NCBI GenBank assembly: GCA_018725345.1
Contig: QLUI01000151.1
Coordinates: 1-5,029 of the forward strand
Direction of reading: 5' to 3'
Source of the DNA: Bacillota bacterium
GTDB lineage: Bacteria; Bacillota; Dethiobacteria; Dethiobacterales; Dethiobacteraceae
DNA length: 5,029 nt
Shown: piece after piece, positions 1-4,446 of the stretch
Layout of the letters: each line of letters starts with the position of its first letter
How positions within the stretch are numbered: the stretch's first letter is position 1
Translations under genes and position numbers: made by a program
Notes under the pieces: generated by a model
Told to the model about the DNA's origin: nothing
The model's database searches: none
Seen by the model: the letters and a program-made list of their open reading frames with translations, nothing else

Positions 1-34
1 GAGCCATTTTGTTGTTAATCAGTGATAATGTCAT
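1..34 (-). CDS. Possible start of an unidentified protein (partial, runs off window)
   Basis: Only the first 11 codons (MTLSLINNKMA) are inside the window, so the product cannot be named. The start is proposed because the minus strand has GGAGG at positions 44-40, five bases before the ATG at 34-32, which is a near-ideal Firmicute ribosome binding site. The same frame stays open upstream as far as about position 110, and a longer form from a GTG near there would read through a hydrophobic, aromatic-rich stretch followed by a basic one (HLFFHFYLYRLRKR). That start lacks a visible ribosome binding site. A gene beginning at 34 is therefore the better reading, but a longer gene or no gene at all remains possible. 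Confidence 0.3.
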   Translation of the reverse strand, partial: MTLSLINNKMA

Positions 35-39
35 GGTAA

Positions 40-44
40 CCTCC
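40..44 (-). promoter_or_regulatory. Ribosome binding site for the edge gene
   Basis: The minus strand reads GGAGG here with a 5-base spacer to an ATG at 34-32. It is the main evidence that a gene starts at the left edge. Confidence 0.35.
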
Positions 45-129
45 ATCTCGCCACGCTTACGCAGGCGATACAAATAGAAATGAAAAAATAGGTGTACGGG
101 TTTCGCCACTTTGCTATGATGTTCTAAGA

Positions 130-458
130 AGAAGGCACACTACAAAGCACGGTGAGGTGAGTCGTAGACTGCTCCTTCAGACAATTGCCGCTGAACCAAA
201 CGACCTTGCGGGCCTGAGCCAAAACTCCCTCCAATTCGTTTAGCGACGAAAACAAGATCACAGCACCCATGACTCGTTCGCCTGTGCGGGAGGGCATGCC
301 TACCGCCACAACTTCCGTACCAAGGGCCGCAGCAAATTGGCGCCGAATAACACACAGTTTCGCCTTGCCAAATCCTTGTCAGAAGATCGGCCAGCCACTC
401 GTTGCCCGTATCGCTAAGAAAGGGACGTGCAGGCAGTTCCTTAACAGTTTCAAGCTCG
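130..458 (-). pseudogene. Probable degraded fragment of a membrane sensor (histidine-kinase-like input domain)
   Basis: No intact gene covers this stretch, but two adjoining minus-strand frames look like pieces of one protein. The first, in the rsfS frame just past its stop codon, reads SELETVKELPARPFLSD and then EWLADLLTRIWQGETV (about 458-345). The second, in another frame, reads FAAALGTEVVAVGMPSR and then ERVMGAVILFSSLNELEG, ending LAQARKVVWFSG (about 330-190). The second piece resembles the end of the extracytoplasmic sensor domain of histidine kinases: a 'V.VP.R....GAV.L..PL' strand pattern, then a helix entering a membrane segment. The expected transmembrane helix, HAMP and kinase domains are missing, and the frame closes at a stop near 126. 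The reading is a frameshifted, truncated remnant. The family assignment comes from pattern memory and is tentative; chance open frames in non-coding DNA are the alternative. Confidence 0.35.
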
Positions 459-460
459 CT

Positions 461-832
461 TCAATTTTCTCTTTCAAATTCTACATTTGTCATTCCAGCC
501 CTAGGCGCGTGGCTCCAGAGGCGCTCTAGATTATAAAAATCCCGCTCCGCAGGCTGAAAAATGTGCATAACAACCGAACCATAATCCAAAAGAACCCAAA
601 GAGCTTCGGCGTAACCCTCCCGATGCAAAAGTGGATAGCCCGCTTCTTTAGCTCCAGCCATTACCTGATCAGCAATAGCATGTACCTGCGCTTTGTTAGC
701 GCCGGTAGTAATCACAAAGTAGTCCGCAATAGGTGATACCTTGCCTACTTCTAGGACAACCAAGGCGCCTGCTTTCTTGTCTTGTGCCAGGCTTTCAATT
801 AAGTGTGCCAATTTCTGTATTTCTTCTGCCAA
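461..832 (-). CDS. rsfS: Ribosomal silencing factor RsfS (DUF143/Iojap family)
   Basis: RsfS binds ribosomal protein uL14 on the free 50S subunit and blocks subunit joining, lowering translation when nutrients are scarce. The 123-residue protein matches the family in length and motifs: ADYFVI (36-41), TG at 43-44, then REGYAEALWVLLDYG (71-85) and RDFYNLERLW (97-106). The start chosen is a TTG at 832-830, because AGGAGG lies at 845-840, seven bases before it, and the product then begins MAEEIQKLA, as family members do. An ATG at 877-875 would add 15 residues, overlap the upstream gene and have no good binding site. An adjacent TTG at 835 is only four bases from AGGAGG. It is the last gene of the yqeK / LCP-like / rsfS operon, 19 bases after the preceding stop. 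The C-terminal tail after LERLW is about 17 residues and is not distinctive. No terminator is evident downstream. Confidence 0.95.
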   Translation of the reverse strand: MAEEIQKLAHLIESLAQDKKAGALVVLEVGKVSPIADYFVITTGANKAQVHAIADQVMAGAKEAGYPLLHREGYAEALWVLLDYGSVVMHIFQPAERDFYNLERLWSHAPRAGMTNVEFEREN

Positions 833-839
833 CAATATT

Positions 840-845
840 CCTCCT
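840..845 (-). promoter_or_regulatory. Ribosome binding site that fixes the rsfS TTG start
   Basis: A perfect AGGAGG on the minus strand, seven bases upstream of the TTG at 832. It overrides the longer ATG start at 877. Confidence 0.8.
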
Positions 846-851
846 CTTAAA

Positions 852-2000
852 TCATTCGGCAAGATAGTTTTTCCCAACGATAACTGTTACATGAACGCCT
901 TTTTCCGGGTTTTCCTCCTTTAACAGATGGGCACCTGGCAGCATTATGGCTACCGCCTTAGCAGCATCCATATTTTCAACCCTGCTGATTACCTGGGAGG
1001 TCTCAAAATCAGAAGAATCCGCATTTCCTACTCGCAGCACATTAAACCCTTCAGCCTTCAGCTTGTTAGCCACGGCGGTTGCGATTCCGGGCAGACCGCT
1101 GCCGTTGAGAATTTCTACAGTTATCTGCCTATGCGGGATGATTGCTTGTTGATCTGTCAGCCAATTTGCCAAATGGGATACTGCTTCTGTATCGGCCAAC
1201 CAAAAGCTGCCGTCAGCCTGTACCTGTTCCTCACCGGGAAGCTCTGTCATGCTTACCGCCTCCGCATAAGGAGTGCTTTTATACTTGTCCATCGCAGTCA
1301 GTAATTCTCGCCAAGACATATTTGTACGGATTAGCGGGGAGACCTCCAGTAAGTTTCTGACCCTTCCCAAAGTACCGGCATTCAATACTTCAGCAGAGAT
1401 GGCTGTCAGTACGTTTCGCCGCCGCTCAAGTTGTTGGGCGCCTGTTAACCCTTCAGCATGAATCACCTCAAAGATGTCCCCACCGCTAGTAATTTGCAGC
1501 TTTTCCCAAATTAAGTCTGCTTGAAGCAAATCGAGCGCTGTTGGCAGAAAGGTTTCATCTACTTCAAGGTAAGTGTGTATCGGTAGGGCAAAAAATTCTG
1601 AGACCGAAGAGATTAGCAATTCCCGGCCACCTAAACCAAATATTTCTGCAACCCGCAAAAAACCATGTTCCTGTACGTCAAGCAAAGTATCAGGCGGCAC
1701 GACAATAGCCCGAAATCTTTCTTCTGAATGATGGGCCAGCAGAACAAGGGCGGTCACAGTTCCCCTGTTAATGCTGTCAGAAACGGAGTAGAGCAGCATA
1801 TTTTCCGGCCCGTCGGCGGGTGGAACAGGAAGAGCTTTAGCCCACTCAGACTGATCCTGAATTGCGTTTAACGAACCTAGCAACCTGACGCTGAGCAAAA
1901 TGGACAAGAGTAAGGCGCAAAGCGCCAATAAGAACAACAGGCGTCCCGTTCTTATCTTATTCCGCTTTGTTTTCACCGTGTAATAACGAGCCTTCGCCAT
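852..2000 (-). CDS. LCP-like (LytR-CpsA-Psr) membrane protein with LytR_C domain, degenerate LCP core
   Basis: This is a 382-residue single-pass membrane protein. It has a basic N-terminus (1-20), a transmembrane helix (about 21-43), an extracytoplasmic LCP-like region (about 65-235) and a C-terminal LytR_C domain (about 292-380, with VEILNGSGLPGIA and VLRVGNA). LCP enzymes attach teichoic acids or other glycopolymers to peptidoglycan. Here the core is recognisable (FGLGGRELLISSVSEFFALP, then YLEVD) but key residues are gone. The usual ADT of the first motif reads NRGTVTA, IPRDT reads VPPDT (101-105), and the segment normally holding the R..D..GD..R signature is deleted, leaving LTGAQQLERRRNVL. 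Catalysis is therefore doubtful; a binding or structural role is an inference. The ATG at 2000 follows GAGAGG by eight bases. An in-frame GTG at 2009 abuts that site and is less likely. The gene lies 14 bases after yqeK and 19 before rsfS. LytR-type genes between these two are known in clostridia. Confidence 0.85.
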   Translation of the reverse strand: MAKARYYTVKTKRNKIRTGRLLFLLALCALLLSILLSVRLLGSLNAIQDQSEWAKALPVPPADGPENMLLYSVSDSINRGTVTALVLLAHHSEERFRAIVVPPDTLLDVQEHGFLRVAEIFGLGGRELLISSVSEFFALPIHTYLEVDETFLPTALDLLQADLIWEKLQITSGGDIFEVIHAEGLTGAQQLERRRNVLTAISAEVLNAGTLGRVRNLLEVSPLIRTNMSWRELLTAMDKYKSTPYAEAVSMTELPGEEQVQADGSFWLADTEAVSHLANWLTDQQAIIPHRQITVEILNGSGLPGIATAVANKLKAEGFNVLRVGNADSSDFETSQVISRVENMDAAKAVAIMLPGAHLLKEENPEKGVHVTVIVGKNYLAE

Positions 2001-2014
2001 GGCATCCACCTCTC

Positions 2015-2581
2015 TTAACGCATTTCAACCAACCAGTTCCAAAAACTGACTGTCAACGGGTGCAAAGACTGATTTTTATGTAAAACGCGAGCAATGCTTT
2101 TGGCTGCCGCCTGGTTCAGCCCCAGCTTGAAATCTTTAGCCACCAGGACGCGTAGTTCTTCCACTCCGGAAAATATGCGGCCGGGCTCTATCTTGTCCGC
2201 GAGATAGACAATTTGCTCAAGCACCGTCATGCCGGGAAAACCCAAAGTATGATTTCGAATGGCCGCAAGAACTTCGCCGTCGTTTATCCCCCAGGCACGC
2301 GCCAGCGCTGCGCCCACAGGTGCGTGCAACAGAATAGGGCAACGCAGAGCAAACGGATCTATTTCAATCCCGTGCTCTCTGGCAAAATCAAGTAATTTCT
2401 CGTGAGGCCACTCCCGCGCACAGTCATGCAACAAACCAGCTAGCCTTGCTTTGCTTTCACTGTATCCCAGAGAAAGAGCCAACTTAGCGGCAGTCTCCTC
2501 CACCCCTTGGCAATGGCAGAACAATTCGTCTGACAAGTTTTTTCGCAGTTGCTCAAGAATGTAATTATTCGGCATAAGCAT
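2015..2581 (-). CDS. yqeK: HD-domain protein YqeK, symmetrical bis(5'-nucleosyl)-tetraphosphatase family
   Basis: YqeK proteins are cytoplasmic metal-dependent HD hydrolases that split Ap4A into two ADP. The 188-residue product covers the whole family: H23 in HCQGVEETA, the HD pair in LLHDCAREW (H52, D53), H86 in LLHAPVG, H111 in NHTLG, and LADKIEPGR with D129. All metal ligands expected of an HD domain are present. The start is uncertain. ATG at 2581 is preferred because GAAGGA at 2598-2593 lies 11 bases upstream. A GTG at 2584 is eight bases from it, and an ATG at 2575 would give MPNNYILEQL. The frame stays open upstream to 2773, but that extension crosses inverted repeats and has no family resemblance, so it was not included. 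YqeK is first in this operon within the window; the common partner nadD is not seen upstream. Confidence 0.93.
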   Translation of the reverse strand: MLMPNNYILEQLRKNLSDELFCHCQGVEETAAKLALSLGYSESKARLAGLLHDCAREWPHEKLLDFAREHGIEIDPFALRCPILLHAPVGAALARAWGINDGEVLAAIRNHTLGFPGMTVLEQIVYLADKIEPGRIFSGVEELRVLVAKDFKLGLNQAAAKSIARVLHKNQSLHPLTVSFWNWLVEMR

Positions 2582-2633
2582 CACCAGCAGTATCCTTCGA
2601 CAAAGAGGCATGATTTTCCTGCCGCAGCAAACC

Positions 2634-2683
2634 AACAAGAAAAACGCTTCGCGCTTTTTAACATAAGACGCGTTTTTCTTGTT
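2634..2683. repeat. Perfect 14-bp inverted repeat, 22-base loop
   Basis: Arms AACAAGAAAAACGC (2634-2647) and GCGTTTTTCTTGTT (2670-2683) are exact reverse complements. The loop is 22 bases. The T-rich 3' side on either strand could act as a bidirectional terminator, but the stem is AT-rich and there is no flush U-run after a GC stem. It could instead be a mobile-element end or leader structure. It lies just upstream of yqeK. Confidence 0.8.
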
Positions 2684-2687
2684 CTTT

Positions 2688-2722
2688 AGGGGACGGCGCC
2701 CCTTCGACGGGTCGCTTGACCC
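2688..2722. repeat. Two adjacent GC-rich 5-bp hairpins
   Basis: AGGGG (2688-2692) pairs with CCCCT (2699-2703) across ACGGCG. Six bases on, GGGTC (2709-2713) pairs with GACCC (2718-2722) across GCTT. The AGGGGACGG word recalls dispersed palindromic repeats seen in some clostridial genomes; that link is from memory and is not shown here. Confidence 0.5.
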
Positions 2723-2740
2723 TGACCACCCCGCAAGAAT

Positions 2741-2769
2741 AAGGGGGAATCCCCCAAAACAACCCCCTT
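2741..2769. repeat. G-run/C-run inverted repeat with two alternative pairings
   Basis: AAGGGGG (2741-2747) can pair with CCCCCTT (2763-2769) over a 15-base loop. Alternatively the GGGGG at 2743-2747 can pair with CCCCC at 2751-2755 over only three bases. The right arm overlaps the next inverted repeat by two bases. Confidence 0.55.
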
Positions 2770-2813
2770 GCATAGGATCGTAGCTTCCCTGTAGGATATA
2801 ATTTCCTATGCAA
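2768..2813. repeat. Perfect 10-bp inverted repeat, 26-base spacer
   Basis: TTGCATAGGA (2768-2777) and TCCTATGCAA (2804-2813) are exact reverse complements. The spacer contains TATAAT at 2797-2802, and TAGGA at 2792-2796 can compete for the right arm. Confidence 0.75.
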
Positions 2814-2816
2814 CAA

Positions 2817-2852
2817 ATAGGGCAACGTACGTTGCCTCGTACGTTGCCCTAT
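2817..2852. repeat. Perfect 15-bp inverted repeat containing a 16-bp palindrome
   Basis: ATAGGGCAACGTACG (2817-2831) and CGTACGTTGCCCTAT (2838-2852) are exact reverse complements with a 6-base loop. The left part also forms a self-complementary 16-mer, GGCAACGTACGTTGCC (2821-2836), and CGTACGTTGCC occurs twice in tandem (2826-2836 and 2838-2848). It could be an operator, a stable RNA hairpin or a dispersed palindromic repeat; no T-run follows, so it is not a classic terminator. Confidence 0.85.
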
Positions 2853-2937
2853 ACTGTCCTAGGTTTTGCTTCGTTTACATGTTTCTTCAGTTATTGCAGG
2901 AAAATACAGAAGAATAGCGAATATAAGCAAAAAATGT

Positions 2938-2941
2938 GGAG
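2938..2941 (+). promoter_or_regulatory. Ribosome binding site for the exported-protein gene
   Basis: GGAG, eight bases before the ATG at 2950. It supports the short start with a signal peptide over an upstream ATG at 2866, which would add 28 non-matching residues. Confidence 0.6.
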
Positions 2942-2949
2942 CGTCTGCT

Positions 2950-3403
2950 ATGAAAAAGATACGGCTTACGTTAGCTGTACTTCTGTTATGCGCTGCAGCC
3001 AGGTACTACCCGCATCATCGTTTTGCCCGCTATCCGGAGCATAACGATAGTTCAGCCGGCTTTACAGTAACGGTAACGCTCCCAAAAACAAGCAAGCCAT
3101 CCGCTTCCCCGCAGCCAGGCACAGTACCTCCCGGTACAGAAATTACGCTGACTTCAGCCACAGCCAGCCGTCATCTATTACACCACCGATGGCAGCCAGC
3201 CGTCTGTCAGCAGCATGCGCTATAACACAAGCGCTAAACCACGGGTGCCGGAAGGCGGCTTTAACATCAGGGCCATTGCCGTCAATAAAAACATGTCGCC
3301 TAGCGAAACAGCCGATTTTGCCTACACAGCACCCCCAAAGGAAGACTCTCCCGAACCCACTGAACCCACACCCACTAAACCCACTGAACCCACTGAACCC
3401 TGA
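2950..3403 (+). pseudogene. Frameshifted exported protein with CHB_HEX_C-type domain and Pro-Thr-Glu tail
   Basis: The ATG at 2950 follows GGAG (2938-2941) by eight bases. It opens with a signal-peptide-like start, MKKIRLTLAVLLLCAAA (1-17). A beta-sandwich domain of the chitobiase/hexosaminidase C-terminal type follows: PSASPQPGTVPPGTEITLTS is in the first frame. The continuation, VIYYTTDGSQPS and then FNIRAIAVNKNMSPSETA, is in the +1 frame. The break is near 3169, where the first frame diverges after ATAS. One extra base or two missing bases would restore about 150 residues ending at the TGA at 3401-3403. The tail is PTEP-type repeats, a flexible extracytoplasmic linker. This domain family is found in secreted glycan-binding or wall proteins, which fits the LCP gene 21 bases downstream. 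The site is not an obvious slippery sequence, so a mutation or sequencing error is more likely than programmed frameshifting. If it is not an error, the protein stops soon after 3225. Confidence 0.75.
3356..3400 (+). repeat. Short tandem repeat, unit CCCACTGAA
   Basis: Nine-base units CCCACTGAA or one-mismatch variants occur at 3356, 3371, 3380 and 3389, interrupted once by CCCACA. They encode Pro-Thr-Glu (or Pro-Thr-Lys) units at the end of the frameshifted exported protein. Such repeats can change copy number by slippage without shifting the frame. Confidence 0.75.
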
Positions 3404-3424
3404 GCTTAACTAGCACAGCATGAA

Positions 3425-4396
3425 ATGAGTGAGCAAATGTACCGCAAAAAAAGCATCACACTTATCCTTCTCACAATCCTGCTTGCTACGGCCGCCACCG
3501 CTGCCGTTCCGCTTTATAACTTCTACCGCGCTTATCGCATAATATCTGAAGCAGAAACAAAAGAAACACCGTTTATCGAGCCACAGGAAACGGTAAAGGA
3601 ACCAGTCAAGCTACTCCCTAAACGCTACTACACGTTCCTGGTGTATGGCGTGGATGCCGGAGAATGGATTAACGACACTTTCCGCCCCGGCCCAGCCCGC
3701 GCCGATACCATCATCCTGCTCCGTGTGGATTTGCAGGACAAGAACGCGTCTATGCTTTCCATCCCAAGGGATACGCTAGTCGTGCTTCCCGGCCGCAAAG
3801 GGGATGACAAGATCAACCATGCACACACCTTTGGCGGTCCCGACCTCCTCATTGCCACAGTAGAACAATTCACCGGTATAGAAGTTGACTTCTATATGCA
3901 AATCAACTACAAGCTATTTAAAGAAACGGTTGACGCCCTAGGTGGTGTAGAATTCGACGTGGACCGGAGGATTTCCGCTGCCGGCCAGCGTTTAGAGCCA
4001 GGCCAGCAGATACTTAACGGTGACCAGGCGTTTGCCCTTGTCAGTTTCCGCAGGGAAGCAATGGGAGACGTAGCCAGAGTTCAGCGGCAACAGCGCTTTG
4101 TCGCTGCCGTCGGACGTGATGCCCGCCAAAGTTCAGCCAAAATGCTCATCCCCCTCGTCTATTCCGGCTGGAAGCATGTCAAGTCCAACCTAAACATCTT
4201 GGAAGCGGCGGAACTAGTGGTGGAGCTGCGAGACATTAAAGAGGAAAACATCAGTAAAGCAATTGTGCCGGGTTGGTTCTTCAACCGAAGCGGTGTCAGT
4301 TACTGGAAGCCAGACCTGCCTCAAACAAATGAAATTGTACAAGAATTATTTATCAAATGCGCCGTAAAACCCCTTGCTAAAGCTTGTGGGATATAA
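3425..4396 (+). CDS. LCP-family (LytR-CpsA-Psr) cell-wall glycopolymer transferase
   Basis: LCP proteins transfer lipid-linked teichoic acids or other glycopolymers onto peptidoglycan outside the membrane. The 323-residue protein has a short basic N-terminus, one transmembrane helix (about 10-31), a Glu/Lys-rich linker (about 41-66) and a full LCP domain (about 68-230). Conserved motifs are all visible: FLVYGVDAG (71-79), ARADTIILL (91-99), SIPRDT (112-117), DKINHAHTFGGPDLL (128-142), and FRREAMGDVARVQRQQ (208-223) with the Arg and Asp residues that bind the pyrophosphate lipid and metal. No LytR_C domain follows, so it is the short form. The ATG at 3425 has no strong binding site. It starts 21 bases after the stop of the exported-domain gene, and translation may have depended on that gene; an ATG at 3437 (M5) is an alternative. 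The substrate cannot be told from sequence. Confidence 0.93.
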   Translation: MSEQMYRKKSITLILLTILLATAATAAVPLYNFYRAYRIISEAETKETPFIEPQETVKEPVKLLPKRYYTFLVYGVDAGEWINDTFRPGPARADTIILLRVDLQDKNASMLSIPRDTLVVLPGRKGDDKINHAHTFGGPDLLIATVEQFTGIEVDFYMQINYKLFKETVDALGGVEFDVDRRISAAGQRLEPGQQILNGDQAFALVSFRREAMGDVARVQRQQRFVAAVGRDARQSSAKMLIPLVYSGWKHVKSNLNILEAAELVVELRDIKEENISKAIVPGWFFNRSGVSYWKPDLPQTNEIVQELFIKCAVKPLAKACGI

Positions 4397-4446
4397 GGCG
4401 CGGTTTTAATCTTGACACTTTACGACCACAATGGTATAATGTAACC
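4397..4446 (+). mobile_element. Probable left end of the IS200/IS605-type element
   Basis: The element's left boundary must fall between the LCP stop (4396) and the tnpB start, unless it extends into the LCP gene's 3' end. ATGGT (4431-4435) and ACCAT (4444-4448) can form a small hairpin across the -10 box and start codon. Elements of this family lack terminal inverted repeats and target duplications, so the exact end cannot be placed without comparing an empty site. Confidence 0.4.
4412..4440 (+). promoter_or_regulatory. Consensus sigma-A promoter of tnpB
   Basis: TTGACA (4412-4417) and TATAAT (4435-4440) both match the housekeeping consensus exactly, with a 17-base spacer. Transcription should start about seven bases after the -10, which is at the ATG of tnpB (4447), giving an almost leaderless mRNA. 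No ribosome binding site lies between. Confidence 0.88.

Larger units (their letters stand above)
2582..2949. other. Non-coding divergent intergenic region rich in inverted repeats
   Basis: About 370 bases separate the leftward yqeK operon from the rightward exported-protein gene. I find no credible gene in it. At least six inverted repeats are packed between 2634 and 2852 and are listed separately. Promoters for both flanking transcription units should lie here, but no convincing -35/-10 pair was found on either strand. A TATAAT at 2797-2802 has no matching -35. Confidence 0.75.

Noticed and set aside
269..529. Plus-strand open frame of 86 codons
   Set aside because: It overlaps the rsfS 3' end on the opposite strand, has no binding site, and its product resembles no known family.
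927..1461. Several plus-strand open frames of 60-125 codons
   Set aside because: They lie opposite the well-supported LCP-like gene on the minus strand, lack ribosome binding sites and show no family features.
2582..2773. N-terminal extension of yqeK by 64 codons to an ATG at 2773
   Set aside because: It crosses several inverted repeats, has low-complexity composition and no family resemblance, and a ribosome binding site lies just upstream of 2581.
2797..2802. TATAAT as a -10 box for the exported-protein gene
   Set aside because: No acceptable -35 lies 16-18 bases upstream; the nearest candidate, TTGCAT at 2768, is 23 bases away and belongs to an inverted-repeat arm.
2634..2852. CRISPR array
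   Set aside because: The repeats are inverted, differ in sequence from each other and are not regularly spaced; no cas genes are present.
2808..3044. Plus-strand open frame of 78 codons starting in the palindrome region
   Set aside because: It runs through the 15-bp inverted repeat and then out of frame across the signal-peptide gene; no ribosome binding site or protein-like motif supports it.
3389..3413. Alternative reading of the tandem repeat in a third frame ending in an Asn-Pro-Leu repeat
   Set aside because: The domain similarity (IYYTTDGSQP, FNIRAIAVN) lies in the frame that yields Pro-Thr-Glu repeats and stops at 3403.
4359..4408. Possible terminator after the LCP gene (GCGCC/GGCGC and TAAAACC/GGTTTTA pairs)
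   Set aside because: The two pairings cross rather than nest, the loops are about 30 bases, and no T-run follows a compact GC stem.
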